Of a DNA stretch of 64,000 nt, positions 39,330 to 48,280 are shown piece by piece. This DNA is from Mycobacterium sp. 852002-40037_SCH5390672. Its GTDB lineage: Bacteria > Actinomycetota > Actinomycetes > Mycobacteriales > Mycobacteriaceae. How positions within the stretch are numbered: the stretch's first letter is position 1; every line of letters starts with the position of its first letter. A program made the translations under genes and the position numbers. The DNA is taken from assembly GCF_001665875.1 (NCBI RefSeq), contig NZ_LZTA01000069.1, positions 62,001 through 126,000 on the forward strand, in the 5' to 3' direction. The notes below the pieces were generated by a model. It had not been told where the DNA came from and made no database searches. It saw nothing but the letters and a program-made list of their open reading frames with translations.

Positions 39330-40343
39330 TCACATGGTCAAAATGGTGCGGTAGTGCGCCCGACCCTCTTGCAGGGCCGCATAGCCCTCCGCGGCTTGCG
39401 ACAGGGGTAGTTCCTCGATCCACGCGCGCACGCCGGACAAGACCGCGAAATGCATTGTGTCCTCGACGTCCTTCGCGGTCCCGGAGGGGTGGCCCACGAT
39501 GCTGATGCCGGGCGTTATCAGCTGCACCGGGCTGATCGGTAACGGCTCGGGCGTGACCCCGATGGTGACCAGCTCGCCCTGGGGGAGGATGCCGCCGACC
39601 GTGGCGGCCATCGCCTTCGAATTGCCCGCGGTGGCCAGGACGACGGTCGCGCCGCCCAAGTCCTTCAGCGCTTCGGCCGGGTCATTGGCAGTGGAGTCGA
39701 TGTAGTGATGGGCGCCCAGTTTTCGGGCATCGTCGGCTTTGCCGCTTCCGCGGTTGATCGCGACGGTCTCGAAACCCATCGCCCGCGCGAACTGGACCCC
39801 GAGGTGACCCAAACCGCCGACGCCGAGTATCGCCACCCGGTCGCCGGGCAGTGCCTTGGTGTGGCGCAATGCGTTGTAGGTGGTCACGCCGGCGCATCCC
39901 ATCGGGGCGGCTTCGGCGTCGGAGAGCTCGGCCGGTATCCGGGCCAGCGCGCTGGCCGGCACGGTCACCGACTCCGCGTATCCGCCGGGATACTGCCAAC
40001 TCGGCACCTTGCCGTTCTCGCAATGAATGAACTGACCCTTGCGGCATTGATCGCAGCGGTAGCAACAGCCGCCGAACCAGCCGACCGCGACGCGATCGCC
40101 GATAGCGAAATCCTGGACGCGGTCACCGATTTCGGCGACCTTGCCGGCGATTTCATGCCCGGGAGTCAGCGGCCACGACATGCCGGGAAAGCCGCCGTTG
40201 ACGAAGTGCGCGTCGGTGCCGCAGATGCCGCACGCGGCGACCGTCAGCCGTACCTGATCGCGGCCCGGCGGTGTGGTTTCGGCGTCGACCAGCTCCAAAG
40301 CTGCACCTGCGGACGGGACATGGACGGCTCGATGAGTGGGCAT
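39330..40343 (-). CDS. Zinc-dependent alcohol dehydrogenase
   Basis: A 337-residue MDR protein. Catalytic zinc ligands lie in ACGICGTDAHF (Cys), TPGHEIAG (His-Glu) and later Cys; structural zinc in GGCCYRCDQCRKGQFIHC. The NAD(P) site is VAILGVGGLGHLGVQFA. It starts 11 bp after the CYP125-like gene, so it may oxidise an alcohol made by that P450, but this is an inference. Confidence 0.93.
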   Translation of the reverse strand: MPTHRAVHVPSAGAALELVDAETTPPGRDQVRLTVAACGICGTDAHFVNGGFPGMSWPLTPGHEIAGKVAEIGDRVQDFAIGDRVAVGWFGGCCYRCDQCRKGQFIHCENGKVPSWQYPGGYAESVTVPASALARIPAELSDAEAAPMGCAGVTTYNALRHTKALPGDRVAILGVGGLGHLGVQFARAMGFETVAINRGSGKADDARKLGAHHYIDSTANDPAEALKDLGGATVVLATAGNSKAMAATVGGILPQGELVTIGVTPEPLPISPVQLITPGISIVGHPSGTAKDVEDTMHFAVLSGVRAWIEELPLSQAAEGYAALQEGRAHYRTILTM

Positions 40344-40354
40344 GCCTTAGCTTG

Positions 40355-41653
40355 TCACCCCTGCGCGTGATGCGCGACAGGACATTTCTGTGCACCGTTG
40401 GTGTGGTAGTCGACCTGCCAGTGCTTGATTCCGTTGAGCCAGCCCGACCGCAGCCTTTCGGGCTTGCCGACCGATTCCAGATCGGGCATGGCATCGGCGA
40501 TCGCATTGAACATCAGGTCGATGGTCATCCGCGCCAGGTTGGCTCCGATGCAGTAGTGCGCGCCGGTGCCACCAAATCCCACGTGGGGGTTTGGGTCACG
40601 CAGGATGTTGAAGGTGAACGGGTCGTCGAACACTTCCTCATCGAAATTGGCTGAGCGGTAGACCATTACGACGCGCTGACCTTTTTTGATTTGGACACCG
40701 GATAGCTCGTAGTCTTCCAGGGCGGTCCGCTGGAACGACGTGACCGGGGTGGCCCACCGGACGATCTCGTCGGCCGTGGTGACGGGACGCTCCCGCTTGT
40801 ACAGCTCCCACTGGTCAGGGAAGTCGGTGAAAGCCATCATGCCCTGCGTGATGGAATTGCGGGTGGTCTCGTTGCCGGCCACGGCCAGCAGGATGACGAA
40901 GAAACCGAACTCGTCGTCGGAGAGCTTGTGCCCGTCGACGTCGGCTTCGATCAACTTCGTGACGATGTCTTCCCCAGGATTCTGCGCCCGGTCGGCGGCC
41001 ATCTGCATGGCGTAGGTGATCAGTTCGACCGAGGCCCCCATCGCGTCGTTGCGAGCGAATTCCGGATCCTGGTCGCCCACCATTTCATTCGACCAGTGGA
41101 AGAGCTTCATCCGGTCCTCCTGGGGCACTCCCAGCAGTCCGGCAATGGCCTGCAGCGGAAGCTCGCAGGAAACCTGCTGAACGAAGTCGCCAGAACCCTC
41201 GGCGGCGGCTTTCTCGACGATATGCCGGGCGCGCTCGTTCAGGTCGTCGCGCAACCGCTCGACGGCGCGAGGGGTGAACCCACGAGAGATGATTTTGCGA
41301 AGGTGCGTGTGCTGCGGGGCGTCCATGTTGAGCAGCACGAACTTGCCGGTGTCGCGCTGCTCGCGCACCGTGCCCTCTTTGTAGCGGGGCAGGGCGGTGT
41401 TCTGCAGGCTGGAGAACACGTCACTGCGCCGCGAAATCTCTTTGACGTCCTTGTGCTTGGACACGACCCAGAAACCACCGTCATCGAATCCACCCACCCC
41501 GTCCGGCTGTTCGTTCCACCAGATCGGCACGGTCCGGCGCAGCTCGGCCAGCTCTTCCACCGGCAGTCGCTCGGCGTGGATGTCCGGGTCGGTGAAGTCG
41601 AAGCCGGGAGGCAGATTGGGGACCGGCTTGGCAGTTGGCTCGACGGTTGGCAT
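40355..41653 (-). CDS. Cytochrome P450, CYP125-like (steroid C26-hydroxylase family)
   Basis: A 432-residue P450 closely resembling CYP125A1 of the cholesterol pathway: NLPPGFDFTDPDIHAERLP, NMDAPQHTHLRKIISRGFTP, VSCELPLQAIAGLLGVPQED, AGNETTRNSITQGMM and the haem loop FGGTGAHYCIGANLAR (C368). CYP125 oxidises the sterol side chain terminal methyl. It lies outside the usual cholesterol cluster and is therefore likely a paralogue. ATG 41653 has GAGGAG upstream. A KstR-type box lies about 103 bp upstream. Confidence 0.9.
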   Translation of the reverse strand: MPTVEPTAKPVPNLPPGFDFTDPDIHAERLPVEELAELRRTVPIWWNEQPDGVGGFDDGGFWVVSKHKDVKEISRRSDVFSSLQNTALPRYKEGTVREQRDTGKFVLLNMDAPQHTHLRKIISRGFTPRAVERLRDDLNERARHIVEKAAAEGSGDFVQQVSCELPLQAIAGLLGVPQEDRMKLFHWSNEMVGDQDPEFARNDAMGASVELITYAMQMAADRAQNPGEDIVTKLIEADVDGHKLSDDEFGFFVILLAVAGNETTRNSITQGMMAFTDFPDQWELYKRERPVTTADEIVRWATPVTSFQRTALEDYELSGVQIKKGQRVVMVYRSANFDEEVFDDPFTFNILRDPNPHVGFGGTGAHYCIGANLARMTIDLMFNAIADAMPDLESVGKPERLRSGWLNGIKHWQVDYHTNGAQKCPVAHHAQG

Positions 41654-41755
41654 GGCCCGCTCCTCGATGACGAAGTGGTCTAGTCGTCCTTGTGCAAGGA
41701 AACCACTGCCGCACCTTGGTTGGGAAGCATTGCCCCAAGATCTGCGGGACCGAAT

Positions 41756-41769
41756 TGGAACGTGTTCCT
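41756..41769 (-). promoter_or_regulatory. KstR-like operator upstream of the CYP125-like operon
   Basis: TGGAACGTGTTCCT fits the KstR motif TNNAACNNGTTNNA except at the final base. Eighteen bases (CCGAATTGGAACGTGTTC) are identical to those at the nitronate monooxygenase promoter (44071-44084 box). KstR represses sterol catabolism genes in mycobacteria. Confidence 0.68.
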
Positions 41770-41888
41770 CACCGGGGGTTCGCACCGCGCAGCGGGTCCA
41801 CGCCGGTGATCGCGCGACACTCTTGTGGCTGACGGGACGACAGATATGCTTTGGTGCAGGTCACTGGCGACGACAGGCGGGGTAGAAC

Positions 41889-42287
41889 ATGATTCGGCAA
41901 CTGCTCAGCGCCGCTTCGATAGCGGGCATCACGATCGGCTTGGCACCGTGCGCGGCCGCCGGCTACGACGGCGACGTGCCGGGGATGAACTATCAGGCTT
42001 CGCTGGGTGCGCCGTGCGACAACTACGAGCGCTTCATCTTCGGACGAGGGCCCAGCGGGCAGGCCGAGGCTTGTCACTTCCCGCCGCCCAATCAGTTCCC
42101 CGCCGCCACCATCGGGTATTGGGTGGCGTCTTACCCGCTCTACGGCGTCCAGCAGACCGGCGCGAAATGCCCGGGCTCGCAGGCGGCGGCGCAGACTCCG
42201 GACGGACTTCCGATGTTGTGCCTGGGAGCTCAGGGATGGCAGCCCGGATGGTTCACCGGGGCAGGATTTTTCCCGCCCGCCGGATGA
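41889..42287 (+). CDS. Secreted conserved protein (Rv1891-like)
   Basis: A 132-residue protein with a signal peptide (RQLLSAASIAGITIGLAPCAAA). The mature part has four Cys (GAPCDNYERF, EACHFPPPN, GAKCPG, PMLCLG) that suggest two disulfides, and Gly/Pro-rich ends. Location and length match Rv1891. Function unknown. Confidence 0.87.
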   Translation: MIRQLLSAASIAGITIGLAPCAAAGYDGDVPGMNYQASLGAPCDNYERFIFGRGPSGQAEACHFPPPNQFPAATIGYWVASYPLYGVQQTGAKCPGSQAAAQTPDGLPMLCLGAQGWQPGWFTGAGFFPPAG

Positions 42288-42589
42288 TCGGTGCAGCCAT
42301 GAACCGTAGTGAGCCCGGCGAACTACCGGTGCCCCGCTGGCTGCGTTTCGTGCTGGCCTCGGACCGCGCCGGATCGGCGTGGTATATCGGCACAGGCTTT
42401 TTCTTTGCGCCGGTGCTCGCCGTGCTCTCGCCCTGGCCCACAGTCACGGCCCTGCTGTGGGGTGTCATCGCACTCGCCGGGTTTTGGCTGGGACTGTTGG
42501 GCATTGCGATGGCCATCGGGCTGGCCCGAATAATGCGCTCCGGGGCCGAGATTCCCGAAGACTACTGGCGCTCGTTGGTGCACTACTAG
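42284..42589 (+). CDS. Small membrane protein (Rv1892-like)
   Basis: A 101-residue protein with two membrane helices (AWYIGTGFFFAPVLAVLSPW and TVTALLWGVIALAGFWLGLLGIAMAIG) and a soluble C-terminus ending DYWRSLVHY. ATG 42284 overlaps the stop of the previous gene as ATGA, so translational coupling is likely; ATG 42299 is an alternative. Length matches Rv1892 (103). Role unknown. Confidence 0.85.
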   Translation: MIGAAMNRSEPGELPVPRWLRFVLASDRAGSAWYIGTGFFFAPVLAVLSPWPTVTALLWGVIALAGFWLGLLGIAMAIGLARIMRSGAEIPEDYWRSLVHY

Positions 42590-42667
42590 GGTGCAACGCC
42601 GGCGAGAAATGATGCCTGGTCCCGTCTAGAGTCGGAGCAACCGTCCTGCAACAAAAGGAGACTCTAG

Positions 42668-42898
42668 ATGGCCTTCAATCCCAAGGATGCAGTCGACGCG
42701 GCGAGGGACATCGCGACCAACGCCGTCGAGAAAGCCTCCGACATCGTCGAACACGCCAGCGACATCATCCGTGGTGACCTCGCCGGCGGTGCCAGCGGCA
42801 TCGTTCAGAATTCGATCGACATCGGCACGTACGCGGTGGACCGGACGAAGGAAGTATTCACCGGGCGCGACGAAGTCGACGAAGTCGACGACGTCTAG
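42668..42898 (+). CDS. Small amphipathic conserved protein (Rv1893-like)
   Basis: A 76-residue acidic, helical protein (FNPKDAVDAARDIATNAVEKASDIVEHASDII), with a heptad-like pattern of Ala/Ile/Val and no signal peptide or Cys. AAAAGGAGAC precedes ATG 42668. The acidic tail EVDEVDDV is repetitive at the DNA level (GACGAAGTC). Position fits Rv1893. Role unknown. Confidence 0.85.
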   Translation: MAFNPKDAVDAARDIATNAVEKASDIVEHASDIIRGDLAGGASGIVQNSIDIGTYAVDRTKEVFTGRDEVDEVDDV

Positions 42899-42905
42899 GC
42901 GCGAC

Positions 42906-42926
42906 GCCTCCGCCTTAAACGGAGGC
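42906..42926. terminator. Bidirectional hairpin between convergent genes
   Basis: GCCTCCG (42906-42912) and CGGAGGC (42920-42926) flank a 7-nt loop. The stem lies 8 bp after the small-protein stop and spans the stop codon of the nitronate monooxygenase, so it could end both convergent transcripts. Confidence 0.7.
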
Positions 42927-44045
42927 AGCCTCGTTGAGCTCGTCGAGCCGGTTGGTGGCTTCCAGGTACTCCTGCACCCAGCGCTCGATGACCGTTGAGG
43001 TCTTCTCCACCTTGGTGAACTGCCCGACCACCTGCCCGACAGGGTTGAATGCCACGTCGACGGATTCGTTGGGGTACCTGTTGGTGGCGCGTACGGCCAT
43101 GCCGGACACCATGTACTGCAACGGCATTCCGAGCGGCTTCGGGTTGTCCGGCGCCTCCCATGCCTCGGTCCAGTCGTTGCGCAGCATGCGGGCCGGCTTG
43201 CCGGTGAACGAGCGGCTTCGGACGGTGTCGCGGCTGCCGGCCTTGACGTAGGCCTCCTGCTGCACCGGGGTGTTCGAGGACTCTTCGACCATCAACCACT
43301 GCGATCCGGTCCACGCGCCTTGCGCGCCGAGCGCCAGTGCGGCCGCGATCTGCTCACCGCTGCCGATGCCGCCCGCGGCCAGCACCGGCACCGGGGCGAC
43401 CTCCTTGACGACCTGCGGCCACAGCACGATCGAGCCCACCTCGCCGCAGTGGCCGCCGGCCTCGCCACCCTGGGCGATGATGATGTCGACGCCCGCGTCG
43501 GCGTGCTTGCGAGCCTGCGAGGGGGAGCCGCACAGCGCGGCCACCTTGAGCCCGGCGTCGTGGATGTGCTTGATCATCTCGGCCGGCGGGGTGCCGAGCG
43601 CGTTGGCGATCATCTTCACTTTCGGGTGCTTGAGCGCCACCTCGACCTGAGGCGTGGCCGTTGCCTCGGTCCAGCCGAGGAGCTGCAGGCTGTCGCCGTC
43701 GCTGTCCTCGACCGGCACACCGTGATCGGCGAGGATTTTCTTTCCGAAGTCGAGGTGCTCCTGCGGCACCATCTTGCGCAGCGTGTCGGCGAGCTCCTCC
43801 GCGGACAGGTGGGAGTCCATGCCTTCGTACTTGTTCGGGATCACGATGTCGACGCCGTACGGGTGGTCGCCGATGTTCTCGTCAATCCAGTTGAGTTCGA
43901 TCTCCAGCTGCTCGGGCGTGAAGCCGACCGCTCCGAGCACGCCGAACCCCCCGGCCTTGCTGACCGCCACGACGACATCGCGGCAGTGGGTGAAGGCGAA
44001 AATCGGGAACTCGATACCGAGTTCGTCGCAGATAGGGGTGTGCAT
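42915..44045 (-). CDS. Nitronate monooxygenase family FMN enzyme (Rv1894c-like)
   Basis: A 376-residue NMO/2-nitropropane dioxygenase TIM-barrel protein, identical in length to Rv1894c. FMN-site features are FPIFAFTHCRDVVVAVSKAGGFGVLG, DIIIAQGGEAGGHCGEV and VLAAGGIGSGEQIAAALALGAQG. A KstR box lies 26 bp upstream of the start. Rv1894c is, from memory, in the KstR regulon, so a lipid or steroid-linked role is more likely than nitronate oxidation. Confidence 0.92.
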   Translation of the reverse strand: MHTPICDELGIEFPIFAFTHCRDVVVAVSKAGGFGVLGAVGFTPEQLEIELNWIDENIGDHPYGVDIVIPNKYEGMDSHLSAEELADTLRKMVPQEHLDFGKKILADHGVPVEDSDGDSLQLLGWTEATATPQVEVALKHPKVKMIANALGTPPAEMIKHIHDAGLKVAALCGSPSQARKHADAGVDIIIAQGGEAGGHCGEVGSIVLWPQVVKEVAPVPVLAAGGIGSGEQIAAALALGAQGAWTGSQWLMVEESSNTPVQQEAYVKAGSRDTVRSRSFTGKPARMLRNDWTEAWEAPDNPKPLGMPLQYMVSGMAVRATNRYPNESVDVAFNPVGQVVGQFTKVEKTSTVIERWVQEYLEATNRLDELNEAASV

Positions 44046-44070
44046 TACAACTCCTGGGAGCTCGCCGAAT

Positions 44071-44084
44071 TGGAACGTGTTCTA
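44071..44084 (-). promoter_or_regulatory. KstR operator upstream of the nitronate monooxygenase gene
   Basis: TGGAACGTGTTCTA matches TNNAACNNGTTNNA at every defined base, 26 bp upstream of ATG 44045. KstR binding would repress the gene unless a sterol CoA ester is present. Confidence 0.82.
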
Positions 44085-44157
44085 GTTTAGTACGTAGTGC
44101 ACTGACGTGGCCAGCGGGTCCTGACCTGCGCGTTGTTACTACGATCCGTCGTGCAAG

Positions 44158-44775
44158 TCAGATCGCGGCGCTGTTCGCCACCCACAGGATGAGAAACGCG
44201 AGCATGCAGGCGGCACAGAGCAGATGGTCACGGCAGACCGATCGCGCCAGGCGCGTCTGCTCGGGCGGACTGTCCTCGCGATGCCCGAGTTGTACCGCAT
44301 CGGGAACCGTGTGCGTCAACGCCAACATGGCCGGAAGGCCGGCAAGCGCGGCCGAGGTCACCAGTAACCAGCCGGGGTCGTGTCCCCGTGCGGCCTGCAG
44401 CACAAGCGTTCCCAACAAGGTGAGCATGACGAGCGAGATCAAACGGCTCATTGGCCGCGACGTGGTCGTTGCGCGGTGGTAGTACGCCGCGATGGAAGCA
44501 AGGACGGCCTCGGGCAGTTCGGCCGTGGAGTTTCGGTAGCGAAAGACTTGGACGTCGAAGATCAAGTCCATCCACAAGACGGCGAACAGGAACCCGCCGC
44601 AGGCCGTGAGCAACGAGGCCATGACACTCACCCACCTCTGATCATCCTGGGCACCGCGCCGCAGCGCGTTGGCGCCGCTTGGACTCATTGTTCTCGGCGA
44701 CGCAAGAGGAGGCGGGCCCGTCGATAACCTCGACCTCTCGCGCCGCGGCTTGGGGGCTGAAATCACTTGTGCCAC
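44158..44775 (-). CDS. Four-helix membrane protein of unknown function
   Basis: Up to 205 residues. Four hydrophobic helices are visible: MASLLTACGGFLFAVLWMDL, LISLVMLTLLGTLVLQAA, WLLVTSAALAGLPAMLALT and LCAACMLAFLILWVANS. Residues 1-45 are Arg/Ser/Pro-rich and may be untranslated; ATG 44688 or 44622 are possible starts. No family is recognised. It lies between the nitronate monooxygenase and 13E12 genes, each of which has its own control. Confidence 0.65.
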   Translation of the reverse strand: MAQVISAPKPRRERSRLSTGPPPLASPRTMSPSGANALRRGAQDDQRWVSVMASLLTACGGFLFAVLWMDLIFDVQVFRYRNSTAELPEAVLASIAAYYHRATTTSRPMSRLISLVMLTLLGTLVLQAARGHDPGWLLVTSAALAGLPAMLALTHTVPDAVQLGHREDSPPEQTRLARSVCRDHLLCAACMLAFLILWVANSAAI

Positions 44776-44829
44776 TTTTGTTTCAGTGGTTTCAGCCGAG
44801 CGTTTCCTGTCGGTAGACGGGGATAGTAT

Positions 44830-44845
44830 TCGAACATGCGTTCGA
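44830..44845 (+). promoter_or_regulatory. LexA/SOS box overlapping the 13E12 start codon
   Basis: TCGAACATGCGTTCGA is an exact mycobacterial SOS box, TCGAAC-N4-GTTCGA. The predicted ATG (44836) is inside the box. LexA control of 13E12-family genes is known in M. tuberculosis, so DNA damage would induce this locus. Confidence 0.88.
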
Positions 44846-46228
44846 TAGACGATCCGGAGGAAATCGCGGCGGATTACGCCGCGCTGCGCCGGACCGTCTC
44901 ACGCATCGGACGGCACTCCTACGCCGCCTTGACCACCCCGGAGCACTTCACCTACCTCGAGCAACTCGAGTGCGACATGCGCCGGCTGCAGACTCCCGGC
45001 CACGCGTTGATCAATCGGATCGATCAGCAGGCCACCTCGGCCGAGATCGGCGGCAAGCTGGCCCACGTGCTGGCCGACCGTCTGCTCATCACCCGCGCCG
45101 AGGCGGGCCGGCGCATCCACGAGGCCCGCGACCTGGGCCCGCGCCAGGCACTGACCGGCGAGCCATTGCCTCCGCGCTATACCGCCACCGCCGCGGCCCA
45201 AGGCGCCGGACGCATCGGTGCGGCCCACGTGGCGGTCATCCGCGGTTTCTTCGACGCCCTCCCGTGCTGGGTCGACGCCCCCACCCGCGAAGCCGCCGAA
45301 ACCGACCTGGCCCGCTGGGCCACCCAGCACCGCCCGGAAAACCTGCGCAAAGCCGCCGAGCGGCTGGCCTGCTACCTCAACCCCGGCGGGCAATTCCACG
45401 ACCAGGACCGCGCCCGGCACCGCGGACTGACATTGGGCACCCAAGGCGCCGACGGCATGTCAGCGCTGCGCGGCTGGCTGACACCGGAAGCCCGAGCCAC
45501 CCTGGAAGCCGTGCTGGCCAAGCTGGCCGCCCCGGGCATGTGCAACCCCGACCACGACAGGCCGGTCGTGGACGGCGCCCCGTCGGAAGAGGCGATGCAC
45601 CGCGACACCCGCAGTGCCGCCCAGCGCAACCACGACGGTCTCAACGCCGCCCTGCGCGCCATCTTGGCCTCGGGAAACCTCGGTCAGCACAACGGCTTAC
45701 CGGCATCCATCATCGTCACCACCACGCTCACCGAGCTCGAAGCCGCCGCCGGCAAGGGCTTGACCGGCGGCGGCACCCTGCTACCGATGTCCGACGTGAT
45801 CCGCCTGGCCCGCCACGCACACCATTACTTGGCGATCTTCGACAAGGGCAAAGCGCTGGCGCTCTATCACACCAAGCGCCTGGCCTCACCGGGCCAGCGA
45901 CTCGTCCTCTACGCCCAAGGACCGCGGCTGCACCGCGCCAGGCTGTGACGTCGCCGGCTACTACTGCGAGGTCCACCACGTAAAAGACTGGGTCCACACC
46001 CACCGCACCGACATTGACCAACTCACCCTGGCCTGCGGCCCCGACCACCGACTCCTCGAGAAAGGCTGGACCACCCGAAAACGCGTCAACGGCGACACCG
46101 AATGGATCCCGCCACCACACCTCGACCGCGGCCAACCCCGGACCAACACCTTCCACCACCCGGAGAAGCTATTGGCTGGTGAGGACGGCGACGACGAAGC
46201 CGACGATCCGTCGCGTCGAATGTCTTGA
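44836..46228 (+). pseudogene. 13E12 repeat-family protein (DUF222-HNH), frameshifted
   Basis: The DUF222 part (44836 to about 45912) is intact: [41 protein letters not shown] and [17 protein letters not shown]. The frame is lost at ACGCCCAAGGAC (CCC, 45914-45916): one extra C turns the expected LYAKDRGC into LYAQGPRL and stops at 45948. In the next frame the HNH domain continues uninterrupted: [24 protein letters not shown] up to the TGA at 46226-46228. Either a mutation or a homopolymer sequencing error would give this. An SOS box overlaps the start. Confidence 0.88.
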
Positions 46229-46263
46229 TCGCGTGACGAGCAACCGGGTAGCGTAGTGCTGCC

Positions 46264-46290
46264 AATTACGAAACGATGCGTAGCGTAATT
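46264..46290. promoter_or_regulatory. Nested palindromic operator upstream of the Baeyer-Villiger monooxygenase
   Basis: The 27-bp site has outer arms AATTACG (46264-46270) and CGTAATT (46284-46290) and inner arms ACG/CGT at matched positions, all around centre 46277. That symmetry is typical of a TetR- or GntR-family operator. No regulator gene is adjacent. The site supports a translation start downstream of it (ATG 46321). Confidence 0.7.
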
Positions 46291-46320
46291 GACTTCCACA
46301 CCACCGAGAGGATCGGCTTG

Positions 46321-48270
46321 ATGCGCAGCCGCTACGCCGGCGATCCCTTCACCACATCCACACCCGAGATCGCTGCCGCGCTAGAGGATGTCAGCGTTCC
46401 CACGCTGTTGCTCTCGCTCGTCCACATCACCGGCGACCCGCGGTTCATCCGCGACTTCAAGCAGATGGGCGTCTTCCTCAACGAGGTCCAGGGGTTCATG
46501 TCGGAGGAGGACAAGGCGCGGGCCCGTGCCGAGGCCCTGTCGGTGATCACCGAGTACCGCGACCGCGGTTGCCCCGAACCACGGCCGCTGAACCCCGAAC
46601 TCATCAGGGAAATGATGGACTGGGCGGCGTGTGAACACGTTCCCGACGACTACTTGTCGCTGGTTTCCGAAGAGCTCGACCTCGACGGCGTCGACCCACG
46701 GCGGCCCGCCGCGTTGCCCGCCGAGCGCACCACCCAGCTTCCGGTCCTGGTCATCGGATGCGGCGAATCGGGCGTCCTGGCCGGCGTCCGCCTCAAGCAG
46801 GCCAACATTCCATTCACCATTGTCGAGAAGAATGCGGGCCCGGGCGGAACATGGTGGGAGAACAGGTATCCCGGCGCCCGAGTGGATGTGGCAAACCATT
46901 TCTATTGCTACAGCTTCGAACCCAACAACGACTGGACGCATTTCTTTGCCGAGCAATACGAGCTGCAGGACTATTTCACCAAGGTCATCGACAAACACGA
47001 CCTGGCGGAGCATGTGCGCTGGCGGACCGAGGTTCTCGCGGCCGAATGGAACGACGACGACGGCACGTGGAACGTCTCGCTGCGCTCGGCCGACGGCCAG
47101 ACGTCCACCGTGCGCGCCCGTGCGCTCATCACCGCGGTGGGGCAACTGAACCGTCCGAACATTCCCGGCTTCCAGGGAGCGGACACCTTCGAAGGACCGT
47201 CGTTTCACTCGGCAGCCTGGGATCACTCGGTGGACCTAGCAGGCAAGCGGGTCGCGCTAGTCGGCGCCGGCGCCAGCGGCTTCCAGATCGCCCCCGCGAT
47301 CGCCGAGGACGTCGGGCACCTCACCGTGTTTCAGCGGACGGCGCAGTGGATGTTCCCCAACCCGATGTATCACGACGAGGTAGGAGACGGTGTGCGCTGG
47401 GCGATGCGTCACCTTCCGTTCTACGGAAGGTGGTATCGCTTCCTGGTGCTCTGGCCGGGCGCGGACAAAGGCCTGGACGCGGCCGAAGGCGACCCGGACT
47501 ACGCCGACCAGGATCACGCGGTCAGTGACATCAATGCCGCCGCACACATGATGTTCTCCCAATGGATCACCAGCCAGGTCAGCGAAGATTCCGCGTTGTT
47601 GGCCAAGGTGATGCCCGACTATCCCGCTTGCGGCAAACGCACCCTGCAGGACAATGGCAGTTGGCTACGAACACTGCAGCGCGACAACGTCGAATTGGTG
47701 CGCACGTCCATCGACAAGATCACACCGCACGGCATCGTCACCGACGACGGCGTGACTCATGATGTCGATGTCATCGTGTACGCCACCGGGTTTCGGCACA
47801 CAGACGTGCTGTGGCCGCTGAAGGTCACCGGGCGAAACGGCACCGACCTACATGAGATGTGGGGGAGTCGGCCACACGCGTATCTCGGGATCACCGTCCC
47901 GGAGTTCCCGAACTTCTTCATCGTCTACGGGCCGGGAACTCACCTCGCCCACGGCGGCAGCCTCATCTTCCAGTCCGAACTGCAGATGCGCTACGTCGAC
48001 CAGTGCCTGGCGCGACTGGCCGAAACCGACGTGCATTCCGTCGAACCGAAACCCGAAGCCGCCACCGATTGGCATCGGCGGACGCAGGCCCAAATCAAAA
48101 AGATGGTGTGGTCTCATCCGGCAGTCAAGCACTCGTATTTCAAGAACGCCGACGGGGAGATTCACACCGTGAGCCCATGGCGTCTCAACGAATACTGGTC
48201 GGCGGTCCGCGAGCCCGATTGGTCACAATTTGTCGTGCGAACGAAAGATTCAGCGCGACAGGGAAAGTGA
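46321..48270 (+). CDS. Type I Baeyer-Villiger monooxygenase with N-terminal extension
   Basis: A 649-residue FAD- and NADPH-dependent monooxygenase that inserts an oxygen next to a ketone. An N-terminal helical extension of about 125 residues precedes the FAD motif VLVIGCGESGVLAG; the fingerprint FEGPSFHSAAWDH fits FxGxxxHxxxW(P/D), and VALVGAGASGFQIAP is the NADPH motif. ATG 46321 has GAGAGGA upstream; the in-frame ATG 46276 lies in the operator palindrome. The zinc alcohol dehydrogenase gene starts 10 bp after the stop, an arrangement in which an alcohol is oxidised to a ketone and then to an ester. The substrate is unknown. Confidence 0.9.
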   Translation: MRSRYAGDPFTTSTPEIAAALEDVSVPTLLLSLVHITGDPRFIRDFKQMGVFLNEVQGFMSEEDKARARAEALSVITEYRDRGCPEPRPLNPELIREMMDWAACEHVPDDYLSLVSEELDLDGVDPRRPAALPAERTTQLPVLVIGCGESGVLAGVRLKQANIPFTIVEKNAGPGGTWWENRYPGARVDVANHFYCYSFEPNNDWTHFFAEQYELQDYFTKVIDKHDLAEHVRWRTEVLAAEWNDDDGTWNVSLRSADGQTSTVRARALITAVGQLNRPNIPGFQGADTFEGPSFHSAAWDHSVDLAGKRVALVGAGASGFQIAPAIAEDVGHLTVFQRTAQWMFPNPMYHDEVGDGVRWAMRHLPFYGRWYRFLVLWPGADKGLDAAEGDPDYADQDHAVSDINAAAHMMFSQWITSQVSEDSALLAKVMPDYPACGKRTLQDNGSWLRTLQRDNVELVRTSIDKITPHGIVTDDGVTHDVDVIVYATGFRHTDVLWPLKVTGRNGTDLHEMWGSRPHAYLGITVPEFPNFFIVYGPGTHLAHGGSLIFQSELQMRYVDQCLARLAETDVHSVEPKPEAATDWHRRTQAQIKKMVWSHPAVKHSYFKNADGEIHTVSPWRLNEYWSAVREPDWSQFVVRTKDSARQGK

Positions 48271-48280
48271 GCACGTCTAT

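Noticed and set aside
46014..46256. 80-codon frame within the 13E12 gene
   Set aside because: It is an off-frame shadow of the HNH domain, which is read in another frame.
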